Below, in pieces: positions 23,701 through 35,230 of a stretch of DNA of 64,000 bases. The notes below the pieces were generated by a model, which was given only the letters and a program-made list of their open reading frames with translations, did not search any database and had not been told where the DNA came from. The number at the start of each line of letters is the position of its first letter. Positions within the stretch are counted from its first letter, which is position 1. Source of the DNA: Liriodendron chinense (taxonomy: Eukaryota > Streptophyta > Magnoliopsida > Magnoliales > Magnoliaceae); contig ML058452.1 of the NCBI GenBank assembly GCA_003013855.2, forward strand, positions 1,750,810-1,814,809. The letters are read 5' to 3'. Made by a program: the position numbers and the translations under genes.

Positions 23701-24250
23701 CTACCTTGATAATATTTTATAAATCCATGCCATCCATTCGTTTTCTTAGCACATTTTAGGATGTGTTCCCAAAATTTAATTAAATCCAAATCTCTGGTGG
23801 ACATACCATAGGAAACAGTGTTGATTGTGCCCTCGCCATTAAAAATGTCCTAGGGCCCACTTGAAGAAGATTTGCAATGTGTATTTACCATCCAACCCAT
23901 TGATAAAGTCAAACAGACGTAGATGAAGGGAAAAGTCAAATTTTACTTCCAGCTTGATCCAACACTTTTGTAGCCTATATAATTATAAAAAGTTTTAATG
24001 GTCATTCACTAGTTTTTACATTAGTGTGGTCCACCAGAGATTTGGATCTTCTTAATTTTTTAAATGTTGTCATGAAACCGACAAAATCAAAAACCAATAA
24101 AACCGAACCAACTAGAATTTATCCGGTTCAGTTCGATTAATGAGGCTTCATCAGTTCGGTTCGGTTGTTAAATATTCAAAACTGACTGAGTCGGTTCGGT
24201 TGGGTATCACCCCTCAAAACCGAACCGACTAAACCATGCACAGCCCTACT
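23698..24250. repeat. Foldback remnant followed by hAT-like remnant
   Basis: From 23700 to 24060 lies another MULE-like family member (AGCTTGATCCAACACTTTTG, GTGGTCCACCAGAGATTTGG). From 24070 to 24248 come AACCGAACCGACTAAAC words ending in GCACAGCCCTA, like a hAT MITE right end. The left end was not found. Confidence 0.45.
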
Positions 24251-24361
24251 TTAGAGTCCCATTTTAAAACCTCTCATTTCTAAAAAGAAGAAAAATCAGC
24301 GTGTGATGTGGTAAATATGTGGAAAGCAAGGTCGTTGACAGGGACACAAACTTATCTACAA

Positions 24362-24836
24362 CCCGAATCCAGCCATGTAGGTGGGACCCTGATCATGGGC
24401 CCAACTCAATGTTTGCATTGTTTATCTATGCTAGATATTTGTTTTGCCAGATCATTTTATAGCAGGAGCAAATAATGAAGCATATCCAAATCTCAGGTGG
24501 ACCATACCACAATAACATTGGTGAATGGTCATTAAAAAAATTTTATGGGTGAAAAAAGTTTTAAATCAAGCTGATATTTGTGTTTTCCGTTCATTCTTGT
24601 CTATGTGACCTTATCAATAAGTTGGATGGGAAGTAAACATTACAGAGGACTTTAGAAAGTTTTCAATGTTCGGCATTTAATGACCAGTATTTCTTTTAAT
24701 GTGGTCCACCTGAGGATTAGATTTGCTTCATTTTTGGGCCCATGCTATAAAATGATCTGGAAAAACAGATGGACGATGTAGACATACAACGCATGCATCA
24801 AAGTGGGCCCCATGGTTAGAGTCTCACCTACATCAC
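24362..24836. repeat. MULE-like foldback whose right terminus is cut by the gypsy element
   Basis: The left end (GAATCCAG, ATGTAGGTGGGACC at 24364-24388) is inverted at 24820-24836. The inverted match resumes beyond the gypsy element at 32572 (TCTGGATCC). Arms AGATCATTTTATAGCAGGAG and CATGCTATAAAATGATCTGG are inverted to each other. The gypsy insertion therefore landed inside this terminal repeat. Confidence 0.6.
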
Positions 24837-25782
24837 TGATGTAGGATGACCTATTTATTATGCATGCTCATGAACATATAAAATCCAGCGAAAATAAATA
24901 GCAATAACAATCTAAAATTCAGAATCTACCATCATAAATCAAGAAAATCATAAAGAGGCATGCAATAATGCGAGCCACCATCACAACCACGAAGTATGGG
25001 ATTCAAATATTGCTTGGGTTGGATCCGGGAAGGGATGAAACCTCCCGATCTTGCATGGTTAAGATCCAAACAAGCATTGGGGATCACTAGTCCGGGGAAT
25101 CGAAAAATGTCTCGAATTAGAAGATCAAAATCTGGGAGTTAGGGTTTTGAAACCAAATCTTAAATTTTAGGGTTGTAGAGAATGGAGAAAGTTAGGTTGA
25201 AGGAAGGGAGAAGAATAGAATTACTTGGGAAGAATGTTGGAGGGGCAAAAGAAGAAGAAAGAAGAAGGAGATTGGGAAGAAGATGAAATTCCATAGAGAG
25301 AGAGAGAGGAGAGAGAGAGGGATGAGACAACCAAAAGGCTTTCTTTTCATTAATCAATAACTAAATTCGAGTTTAGGGTTTAGCCCTTTTAAATACTCAC
25401 TAAGAGAAGAAAATTACTAAAATACCCTTAAGTAAAAACGAGTTAAAAAAAATAGTTCGCACGGTGGTCGGACACCCGAAGGTGTCCAAAAACCTCCACT
25501 GACCAAATCATAAAATGAATGAATTTCGGGCACTCGGTCGAGCGCCCGATGAACAGTGGTCGGGCGCCCAAGACAGTGAAAATTGTCTAGCAAGCTAGTT
25601 CAATCTTCAAATCGGGTCTTCTTCATCCCACGCACATGTCTTTCCAATGTGGGGTCTTCTATGTGCCAAATCACGTGTGTAGGGTCTTCAATGCTTCTCA
25701 GTGGTTGCCTAGCCATAAGAAAGATGCTTGTGGCCCGCGCTTTCTTTATTGATAGACTTTGAAAGGTCTTGTGTCCTCATCA
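24837..25782 (-). repeat. 3' LTR of the chromovirus (946 bp)
   Basis: It is homologous to 31706-32566. It is longer mainly because it keeps an ~85-bp segment lying between two GGTGGTCGG direct repeats; the other LTR has lost it. A short (GA)n tract lies near 25293. Just inside the element the sense-strand purine-rich GAGGGGAGT before TGATG is the polypurine tract. Confidence 0.9.
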
Positions 25783-25849
25783 ACTCCCCTCGGGTGAGAA
25801 AAACTAGACTCTGACGAGTTAAAGCTCTTGTGGTGCTCTAGCAAATTTG

Positions 25850-26574
25850 GATCAATGTTTTGTCATTTCGCTTCTGTCAACCACGTGGATTCTTACGGTG
25901 GTTTATTCATCCATTTGACAAGATACCTTTGGAAACCTTCGTCCCTTGTGGAAACTATCTTTTCATCCACAATTTCCTCAATTTCTTCCTTACGAATAAT
26001 AGGTGGGGGAAGGAGTGGAGTCGATTGTGAAGCAAACTTAGAGTATGGCCATGAAAGGGAAGAGGAATCAATGGTAGGATTAGGGGAACAGACTATGTCT
26101 TCTACATTAAACGTTAGATTAATGCCCATTTTAAGTGGAAGGTCAATCCAATACGCGTTGGACCCAATTCTTTGCAATATTTTGAATGGTCCAGTATCAC
26201 ATACTTGTAATTTCGTAGTGGTACCCTGTGAGAACCGCTCTGACCTTATCCTCACCATTACAGTCTCCTTTCTGAAAGTCTTGTGATCTACGATGAGAGT
26301 CAGCTGAATATTTATAACTATCATTGCTTTGATTAATCCGTTGTCTAATATATGTATGCAATTCATGAATGTATCATGTGAATGCTTCGACTGACTCTAA
26401 AAATCTTTGGGTGACAGACATGGGTAAGAGATCTATGAGCATTCTAGGTTCGTATCCACTGACAATTTCAAAAGGACTCATTCCTATCGACCTATTGACA
26501 GACCCATTATAAGTAAATTCAGCGATAGGTAAAATTAAGTCCCAAGTCTTAACATGCTTACCCACTAGACAACG
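25850..26574 (-). pseudogene. Chromovirus integrase C-terminal part with chromodomain
   Basis: In the minus frame, 26374-26574 encodes the core after the catalytic Glu (AEFTYNGSVNRSIGMSPFEI). 25893-26366 continues to a chromodomain-like end (RYLVKWMNKPP, then a stop, then ESTWL). Chromodomains at this position direct integration in chromoviruses. The part is separated from the rest of the integrase by the solo LTR and contains a shift near 26370 and a stop near 25890. Confidence 0.8.
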
Positions 26575-27480
26575 TGATGAGGACACAAGACCATTTCAAG
26601 TGCACCAACGAAGAAAGCGCCACCCACAAGTACCATCCTTGTGGATAGGCGACTATTGAGGAGCTGAAGACCCTCCACACGTGATCAGACACATAGAAGA
26701 CCCTATCCAGGGAGGACACGTGTGTAGGAAGAATGAAGAAAAGGACTGAAGAGCTGAAGACTTCGGGCGCTCGAGTTTAACCTTTCGAGCGCCCGAAACT
26801 CTCTGGACTTTTTTGGACGTCTTCGGGCGCTCGACCGAGCGCCCGAACTTTAGCGCACTTTTGTTTATTTACGCGTTTTTGCTTAGTTTAGGGGTAGTTT
26901 AGTAATTTTACTTCTTTTAATTGTTTATTTAAGACGGCTAGGCCCTAAGTACGAATTTGAACTTTGATATTGGTTAATGAAAGCCTCTTTTGAGCTTCTT
27001 CCTTCCTCCTCTCTCTCATGGTGATTCTTTTCTTCTCTTTGATCTTCTTCTTTTGATTTCTTCTTGTGCCTCTCCAAATTCTTCCAGGTATTTTATCTTC
27101 TATTATTATCCTTCTAAACTTCTGTTTTGTTTATTTCCCCACGATCTAAACCATGGGAATCAAGCTAAATCCTAAAACCCCAAATTCTCAAATCCCTAAT
27201 CTGAGAAACCTCCTGATTCTTCGGACTAGTGATCATCATTGATTGATTGGGTATAGCCATGCAAGATCGGGAGGTTCCATCCCTCGCCGGATCCAACCTA
27301 TGCACTAATTGAATCTCATACTCCATGGTTGTGATGATGGCCCGCTCCATTGCATGTTTCCTTTATGTTTTTTCTTAGTTTATGATGATTAATGCTAGAT
27401 TTCATTATTATTATTGCTTTTACTTCCGCTGAATAATTGTGTTCATGAGCATGCATCATATTTAGGGCTATCCTGCATCA
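26575..27480 (+). mobile_element. Solo LTR, opposite orientation, nested in the integrase, TSD CAACG
   Basis: The 906-bp sequence begins TGATGAGGACACAAGACC and ends CCTGCATCA. It is a reverse-complement relative of the surrounding element's LTRs: it shares the GGGCGCTCG/CGAGCGCCC words and the CAAGATCGGGAGGTT and CATGAGCATGCATCAT segments. CAACG occurs exactly at 26570-26574 and 27481-27485. It carries no internal domain, so it is the product of LTR-LTR recombination. Confidence 0.92.
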
Positions 27481-30150
27481 CAACGTAATAAGTTTCCAAG
27501 ACTTCAATTTACCACCTCAGTTTGTCCATCTGTTTAAAGGTGGTATGCAGTAGAAAATTGTAAACGAGTACCCATCATGTGCCATGGTGTCTTCCAAAAG
27601 TAACTGGTAAATCTGACATCACAGTAAAAAACTATAGTTTTAGGCAAACCATGGAGACGCACCACACCGTCAAAAAAGACACGAGCAATATTAGACACAT
27701 CCGACGTTTTCGAACATGGGAGAAAATGCATCATTTTAGAGAAGCGATCCACTACAACAAAGATGGAATCGTGCTTTTTTATCGTCTTGAAAGTTCCAGC
27801 ATGAAATCCATGCTAACATCTTGCCATGGAGCATGTGGCACTGGCAATGGAGTATATAGCCCAGTATTTTTCTTTCGTTGTTTTGCCAATTGACACGTAC
27901 GACATTGCCCTAAAATTTTGGCTATGTCTCGCTTAAGACTTAGCCAATAAAACAATCCTCTAAGAGGGCAATGGTCTTATCTCGACCAAAATGGCCAGCT
28001 ATCCCCCTGAATGAAGCTTTCGGACAAGGAATTCACGAAGGGACATACAGGGAATACAAAGTCGGTCTCCCTTGAAAAGGAAACCATCTTTAAAAACATA
28101 ATCACACATGCTACGCTGGTCACTAGAGAGTGTTGCATAAGTATTTCCAAAATCAGGACATGTGGGATACTTATCCTTTAGTTGCTCAAATTCGACTACC
28201 TCTACACTCAAGGAGTTGAGCAATGCCACTCTTCTACTAAGGGCATCTGCTATTTTGTTTTCAACCTCGACCTTATGTTTCATGACAAATGAGTATTCCT
28301 GAAGAAACGCTACCCATTTAGCATGCCTTGGGTTGGGCTTCTTCTGAGAATGTAAATATCTCAAGGCCTCATGGTCAGAAAATAAGACGAATTCTTGTGA
28401 TAGGAGATAGTGACCCCAATGTCTTAGGAATTGCACTACTGCATAGAACTTCTTGTCATAATTAGGGTACTTCTATTTTGCCTCATTTAGTTTCTCACTG
28501 AAATAGGCTACTAGATGACCCTCCTGGCTCAACACTCCACCTATACCAACATCTGACGCATCACACGCCACCTTAAAGACTTTAGAAAAGTTAGGTAAAC
28601 GCATTATAGGAGCTTCTACCATTTTACCCTTGATTTCCTTAAAAGCCTTGATTGTGACTTTCGACTACACAAACTCTCCCTTTTTCATGCATTCACTAAT
28701 GGGAGCTATGATCGTGTTAAATCCCCCTAATGAACCGACGATAAAAAGTTGCTAAGCCGTGAAAGCTTCGCACTTCATGAATGTTCTTCGATTCTGGCCA
28801 CTCAACTATAGCCCTGACCCTTTCAAGGTCTGCGCGCATTCCTTCAGATGACACGTTAAATCCTAAAAACACGACTTGGCTAGACATGAACGCGCACTTC
28901 TTAGGATTAGCATACAACTTTTCAATCCTAAGGACATTACATACCTAATTCAAATGTTCAAGGTGTGATTCCTTAGTAGTAATATAAATAAGAATGTCAT
29001 CGAAGTAAACTACTAGGAATTTACCCATGAACGGTCTCAAGACTTGTGTCATCACCCGCATAAAAGTACTGGGTGCATTAGTCAAGCCGAAGGGCATGAC
29101 CATCCACTCATACAACCCATTTTTCGTTTTGAATGCGGTCTCCATTTTTCAATTTTTCATTTTTCGCATATGTGGATTTGGTGATATCCACTCTTGAGAT
29201 CAATCTTGGAGAAAATGGTGGACCTGGCCATTATATCAAGCATATCATCAAATCTAGGTATATGAAACATGTACTTGACGGTAATTTTGTTTATGGCACG
29301 ATTATTCACACACATGCACCACGTACCGTCTTTCTTTGGCGTCAACAATGCAGGTACGACGCACAGGCTCATGCTCTCCTGGATAAAACCCTTTTGCAGA
29401 AGCTCATCAATCTGTCTTTTCAGTTTTTTCATGCTCAGCAGTGTTCATCTTGTAGTGAGGAAGGTTTGGTAAAGTCGACCCCGGGACGAGATCAATGGCA
29501 TGCTGGATGTCCCGCATAGGTGGCAACTCATTCAATAAATTATCAGGGAATACATCATTGTATTTCTTCAAAACCGATGTTACCTCATGGGGTAACTCTG
29601 ATGGAACCTCCGGTGTAATTTCTCTTGCCACAAGGGCATACACCATGGAATCCTCCTTATTCTCTTTCTCAAACTCTCTCGCATTGATTATATGAAGAGA
29701 CTTAGGTTTGGATTTCATCACTTCTTTAGGCTCACTCTCCTTCTCACCCTTCTTTTTTCCTGATGTGTCCTCTAGTGGCATAGGATTAAGTTTGATCTTC
29801 TTACCGTTATACATGAAGGTACACACATATGAACGGCCAAAGATTGTGACGTCATTGTCGAATAGCCACGGTCTACCTAGGATAATATGTCCAACATCCA
29901 TAGGTATCACATCGCACCACAGGGACTCCTTGTATGACCCGAACTCGATGTGAACTGAGCATTGATGTGTGACAGGAAGGTCGGTCTTGTCAACCCAAGA
30001 GACTTTGTACGGGTCAGGATGAGGTGTGGATTTTAATTTCAATCGATCCAAGGTGTTAGCGAAAATCACATTTTGACGACTTCCACTGTCCACTATCACC
30101 CTGCAATTCTTTTCTCCACACTTGGCAAGAGTGTAAAAGATAGTGTTTCA
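27481..30150 (-). pseudogene. Chromovirus pol: protease, RT, RNase H, integrase core (degenerate)
   Basis: Minus-strand fragments in order are as follows. The protease is at about 29800-30100 (VDSGSRQNVIF, then GHIILGRPW). RT is at 28720-29730, with LVVYFDDILIY near 29010 holding the catalytic Asp pair, MPFGLTNAPSTFM, and FSKIDLKSGYHQI. RNase H is at 27999-28436 (FVLFSDHEALRYLHSQ, IADALSRR). The integrase core is at 27481-27900 (DRFSKMMHFLPC). Typical codons are broken, for example CAA to TAA after STAYHL at 27534. Frame changes occur near 29410, 29145 and 28700. Family order and motifs are those of plant chromodomain gypsy elements. Confidence 0.88.
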
Positions 30151-30339
30151 ACGCCAATCAACACTACTCCTAGACTGAGATAGCACACGCCTGACTATTG
30201 CAAGCGTTGTTTCATCGCCCACTTCATCTTCATCAGTAAGACCTCATTCAGGGTGATATTCTTCTACTTCATAATCACCCTGGTCATCTACACTCTTGTG
30301 GGACTCGCATATAACTAAGGCTTTTCTACAATTCTTCAT

Positions 30340-31470
30340 GGGACATTGATTAGACATGTGACCAATATTCCCACACTCATAGCACCTCACTTGACTACCC
30401 CCACTAGGGCCGGCACCAGGACACTTTTTCCCTTATCATCCATGGTCCTAGGCGGAATAGTCGCCTGTGCCCTTGGTTGACTACTAATGTTAGGTTTAGT
30501 TCCCTGGGATCCAGATCTAGCATTAGAGTCTCGGGACTCAAAGCGTCGAATGATAGGAGCCCTCAGATATTGTTCCAACTCTTACACAACTTGGTGCACT
30601 TCCTCCAAGTCTGTTATGGGCCGAGTCAAAAGCTCACGCTGAAGATCCGTTTGAAGGCCCGTCTTGAAACACGAAAGCGTTATCAAAAGGTCCTCTTGGA
30701 TGTCACATCGCATCTATACTCCTCGAATTTAGTAATGTAGTCAGCGACCGACATTGACCCTTGGCGCAATGATTACCATTGGTCAAGGAGCTTCTGTTGG
30801 TATGAGAGAGGGAGATACTTCTCCTTCAATTTCTCCTTCATCATCACATTCCAATGTGTGACAGGGGCTCTTCCAACTCTATCAATCCTATGCTCGGTGT
30901 TAGTCCAAAATAATTTAGCCTGGCCCACAAGTTTCATCTTAGCAAACTGCATTTGTCGGTTTTCTGACATCCATACCACTTAAAGTAGTGATTCATACTA
31001 GTTAACCAATCAAGGAACGTCTTGGGATCCAGACACCCATCAAAACTTGGGGCTTCCACTCTCACATTCTTCATCGCATGCTCATCTGGATCGTAGCGGT
31101 CTGGGTAATCATATGTGGCTTGTGCCTCCTGCACAACACCACGACCTGCTCCACGATCTCTACCATAATTATCTCCACGTGTGGGAGCGCTGTTCTTCAA
31201 CGATTCCTCCTGCTTGGGATTGTGCATCATCCCCAACAATGGGGTTCTCCCTTTGTGATGCCTTTAATTGCTCGACTTTAGTTATGATGGTGGCGATTTG
31301 GTTATTAATGCGAGCGAATTCACGCCTTTGACTCGTTTCTAAGGCGGCTATCTTTTGTATCAATTGAGCAAGTTGCTCAGATAATTGCTCATTATTCATG
31401 ATTGGTTGAAGTCTGAAACCTCTACATCTTCTCCTGGGCATGCAACTAAAGAATCGAACCAAATTCTACC
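30340..31470 (-). pseudogene. Chromovirus gag with CCHC zinc knuckle (degenerate)
   Basis: The N-terminal part is encoded at 31169-31462. The capsid-like retrotransposon gag region (PSFDGCLDPKTFLDWL, KLVGQAKLFW, LKEKYLPLSYQQKLLDQW) spans 30773-31100 in two frames. A C-X2-C-X4-H-X4-C nucleic-acid-binding knuckle (CYECGNIGHMSNQC) is encoded at about 30344-30384. Several frameshifts and stops are present. Confidence 0.85.
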
Positions 31471-31683
31471 CGACTTGCCCCCTACAGTTTTACGACTCAC
31501 AAGATGAATGCGCTGAATTTAAACTACAATTAATTGTCAATTATTAAATTCAAATAGAAGATGAATCAAATCTGAAAATTTTTCAAATTAGGAAACTTTC
31601 TAAAATTGAAAACTTTCTAAATCTGAAAATTTCCTAAAACAAACCTAAAATTAAAACCCTAATTCCGTAATTCGATCTAGACA

Positions 31684-31705
31684 TAACCAACTTTGGTACC
31701 AAATT
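31684..31705 (-). other. Probable primer-binding site of the chromovirus
   Basis: Immediately inside the 5' LTR the sense strand reads TTTGGTACCAAAGTTGG. This resembles the usual initiator-tRNA-Met complement (TGGTATCAGAG) with mismatches. Confidence 0.45.
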
Positions 31706-32148
31706 TGATGTAGGATGACCTATTTATGATGCATGCTCATGAACATATAAAATCCAGCGGAAATAAATAGCAATAACAATCTAAAATTCAGCATTTACCA
31801 TCATAAATTAAGAAAATCATAAAGAGGCATGCAATAATGTGGGCCATCATCACAACCATGAAGTATGGGATTCAAGTATTGCGTGGGTTGGATCCAGCGA
31901 GGGATTAAACATCCCGATCTTGTATGGTTAAGATCCAAACAAGCATTGGGGATCACTAGTTTGGGGAATCGAAAGATTTCTTGGATTAGAAGATCAAAAT
32001 CTGGGAGTTAGGGTTTTGAAACCAAATCTCAGATTTTAGGGTTGTAGAGAATGGAGAAAGTTAGGTTAAAGGAAGGGAAAAGAATAAAATTACCTGGGAA
32101 GAATGTTGGAGGGGTAAAAGAAGGGGATTGGGAAGAAGATGAAATTCC

Positions 32149-32188
<40 letters not shown>

Positions 32189-32566
32189 GGATAAGACAAC
32201 CAAAAGGCTTTCTTTTCATTAATCAATAACTAAATTCGAGTTTAGGGCTTAGCCCTCTTAAATAATCACTAAGAAGAAAATTATTAAAATACTCTCAACT
32301 TAGTAAAAATGAACTTAAAAAAAAAAAACAGTTCGCAAGGTGGTCGGGCGCCCAAGACAGTGAAAACTGTCCAACAAGTTAGTCAAGTCTTCGAATCGGG
32401 TCTTCTTCATCCTATGCACGTGTCTTCCCAATGTGGGGTTTTTTATATGCCAAATCATGTGTGTAGGGTCTTCAATGCTCCTCAGTGGTCGCCTAGCCAC
32501 AAGGAAGATACTTGTGGCGCGCGCTTTCTTTGTTGATAGACTTTGAAAAGTCTTGTGTCCTCATCA
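31706..32566 (-). repeat. 5' LTR of the chromovirus (861 bp)
   Basis: It is the partner of 24837-25782, with visible substitutions and the ~85-bp deletion. A (GA)n tract at about 32154-32183 is longer than in the partner. The amount of difference indicates an old insertion. Confidence 0.9.
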
Positions 32567-32599
32567 ATCACTCTGGATCCAATGTCACAGCTAAGTCAA

Positions 32600-33540
32600 C
32601 GTCCGAGTTAAAGGGTGGAAGAAGCTACCCTTATCCTGTTAAGACTCTTACTGCTGCTGCTGCTAGATGATCCAAGAAAAAGGTATGAAAAGCCACTTGT
32701 ACTCTTCATTTCTCTTCTTTCATTTGTGGTGTCAGCTTCCACATCTCACCATTCCCCTTCTCATTGTTACTTATATTTCCAGGCTTTTTTATTTTTATGT
32801 TTTATGTGCTTTTAAAATTTTAAAGCAATTCCTACTCTTAAGTTCTGATTGGTGTGAATACACACTTTATCTGTAAACACTTAACAAGTTATCCAAGCAT
32901 AAAAAAACTATGTATTTTCTCCCTGTTTCGACTTTTGGGCTAGGTTAGGTTGGCTCATTTGACCCAGCCCATTGATAATCTATATGGGCTGGTCAGGTCA
33001 GGTAGGGTCCAATCCAAGCCCATCCTATTTGCATAAATGAGCCAAATTTTCTAACCTAATCCCAACCTGCTACTTATTTAGCTTGGACTAAGGTTTGAAG
33101 TATCGTCCGAAATTGGTACCTACTGGTATCTCCCGTGAACGGTAGGCCTGCATCAGCCCAAAACAACCTGATACAAAGTGATACCGGTTGATATTGGGCC
33201 ACATAGATGGTGAGCAGTACAATACCAGATAACACTAATATAAAACCTGAGCTTGGACTGAGCCTGCCTCAGAGGCTGGTCCAGACTGTTGACCCACAGG
33301 CCGACCCAACCCATTGCCAGCACTGCTTGTGAAGGAGGGTGTTTGTAGAGATTCTCTATGGAGATTGGGCCCTTATCTTGCATTTGTTTCTTCTTTCTTT
33401 TTCTGATGAAATTCTGCTGTCAGAGACTGAAAAACTAAATAATAAAAGATTGGGCCAAGTTGTCGAGTCACCCAGTTTTAGAATCATGCTTTGGAGTTCT
33501 TTCCTTGAATTAAATCAGTTGATAAAAGATTAGTTTGTCA
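32600..33540 (+). pseudogene. Probable remnant of a second CRK copy (membrane exon and 3' flank)
   Basis: 32614-32685 aligns with CRK exon 2: GGAAGAAGCTACCCTTATCC versus GGGAGGAGCTGCTGTTATCC, then a Leu-rich run, CCAAGAAAAAGG versus CCAAAAAGGCTAAG, and GTATGAAAAG just after, as at the exon-2 donor. 33340-33540 resembles the CRK 3' flank at 18625-18890 (GTTTGTAGAGATTCTCT shared exactly, then a diverged match). Kinase exons are absent. About 32930-33325 looks like a hAT-type remnant with GGCTAGGTTAGG and CCAACCCATTGCCAGC words. The call rests on short alignments made by eye. Confidence 0.45.
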
Positions 33541-33740
33541 CTTGCATTGCTTGGGAAGCATGTGATATTCTATGAAAGAAGAAGGAGAAGAAGAAGAAAG
33601 GATAACTAGTTTACAATCTAATAGGCTGGATGGTCAGGTTCCTAATGGTCGATGATCATGATGGCAATTGGGTGGAATAGGTTTTCACCCACCCAGGTTT
33701 GAGCTCCCTTTCAACGGTCTGATTTTAAATTTCATCAAAT

Positions 33741-33785
33741 TCATGTCCATCTGAGCCATGTAATTATTAGGCCTTCTAATTGAGG
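33741..33785. repeat. 45-bp direct repeat, left copy
   Basis: TCATGTCCATCTGAGCCATG and the following 25 bp recur without change at 35186-35230. They flank a 1.4-kb segment that ends in a CACTA terminus. Confidence 0.85.
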
Positions 33786-34780
33786 GCATGGTTCAAGAGG
33801 TTTGTTATCTTCTCATACCTATTTTTCTCTTTTCTAGTAGAACTTTTAGGGATGATGCAAATACTCAAAACTTCACTTGAGCCCGAGCACTAAGGTGAAC
33901 TTGAAGTTGAACTACACCTAGGCATCACTTGAACATTCCTCTTTCTTTAACTAACAGTAGGAAGAATACAAAAAAATCAGGCTATTATACTCATTAGACG
34001 GGCCAAGGTAATTATGTTGGATTGGAAACATTTGCAATTTTGATGATCAAAACTTAAGACTAGAAAATGCAGCGCAAAACCTTCCAGGTTTCATGTCAAA
34101 ATCGTAGATAAATATTCTATCAAACCTCCTCTTTTAGCTTTTAATGATACTAAACAAACAAAAAATCTTGGAGTCTGCAAGGCAATGGGCAAACAAGGGA
34201 ACTCTTTGGTACTTGCGGAGAATGTGATTGTGGATTGTTGGTACTTGTGGGGGATTGTGGGTGTGGAGGATTGTGGTTGAGGAGGTTTGTAGTTATGGAG
34301 GACATCGGGTGTGGAGGATTGTGGTTATTTCTCGACTGTCCAGGACTAATGTTGTGGTAAAAAAAGAAAAATAATCAATGGTCCTATGTTTATAAACAAA
34401 TGCTTAGATATACATATCTATATATTTTATTAATGATTGATCACCTCTCTGCTCAGGACATCAATTTGATACATGATTGTGGGAATGTTTTATGGATGGT
34501 TGTGCTCATTTTGACTTGTATATATATTGTGGTTATCGATAATGGTAGCAATTTAAAGGCAACTTTTTTTAATATCTTCAATTCAGGTTATCATTGTAAA
34601 TGGTATTAATTACTAATATTGTATCTTGTTTTATTTTGCAGATTGTTGGTGATAGCGGGGATGTTTGTGCTGATGGATTTTTTTTTTTTTGTATTTGTTG
34701 TATGTACTTGTGGGATCGACATTTTGATTGGTATATGATTGAATGCTTTTAGGTGGGTGTGAGCTGCATGTATAAACAGG
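33786..34780. other. No gene; GT-rich local repeats
   Basis: Between 34200 and 34335 the word GGTGTGGAGGATTGTGGTT recurs in loosely periodic form. The rest is AT-rich without recognisable coding sequence. Confidence 0.4.
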
Positions 34781-34789
34781 TAATTAGGT

Positions 34790-35185
34790 AATTTTTCCGA
34801 GGTACTAGTTGTTGGTAATTGGATTAATTCTACCTTTTCCAAGGAACTATTTCGTCGCTAATTCTGGTTTCGTCGATAATTCTACCATCTTTTCCAAGGA
34901 AAGCGGATACTTGGCGATTCCTATTACATTTACCAAGAAACATTTTCCTCGGTAATAGTCTTATTCCTTGCAAAAAACGTTCATGATTACCGATGAATTA
35001 AACTTGCATGCACGAAATTCTAGACTTACCAACGAAAATTTTCGTTGGTAAAACTCATGTTTTTCGAGGGTGATAACTCGACGAAACCAGCGATGAATAG
35101 TTTGGTCGGTAATGACTTTTACCCAGGGAATTGTAACTTTTACCCAGGAAACGTTTCCTTGGTAAAAGCCAAAATTGTTGTAGTG
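34790..35185 (-). mobile_element. Terminal part of a CACTA (EnSpm-like) transposon
   Basis: Read on the minus strand from 35185 the sequence starts CACTACAACAATTTTGGCTT, the classic CACTA terminus. It continues with repeated subterminal words of the TTTACCAAGGAAACG kind in both orientations across 34800-35180, as expected for transposase-binding subterminal repeats. The other end was not found, so it is a fragment or rearranged. Confidence 0.7.
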
Positions 35186-35230
35186 TCATGTCCATCTGAG
35201 CCATGTAATTATTAGGCCTTCTAATTGAGG
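35186..35230. repeat. 45-bp direct repeat, right copy
   Basis: Identical to 33741-33785. It begins exactly at the base after the CACTA terminus. Confidence 0.85.

Larger units (their letters stand above)
24837..32566 (-). mobile_element. Ty3/gypsy chromovirus, complete structure, degenerate, TSD ATCAC
   Basis: Two LTRs (24837-25782 and 31706-32566) beginning TGATG and ending CATCA bound a gag-pol on the minus strand. ATCAC stands exactly at 24832-24836 and 32567-32571. Order in element sense: LTR, gag with CCHC knuckle, protease, RT, RNase H, integrase, chromodomain, polypurine tract, LTR. All reading frames carry stops or shifts, and a solo LTR interrupts the integrase, so it cannot be autonomous. 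It inserted in the terminal repeat of a MULE-like element. Confidence 0.93.

Noticed and set aside
23541..23804. Tyr/Ile-repeat frames on both strands (also at 42513-42704)
   Set aside because: Produced by (AT)n tracts.
25828..26286. 152-codon + strand frame
   Set aside because: Antisense shadow of the chromovirus integrase/chromodomain.
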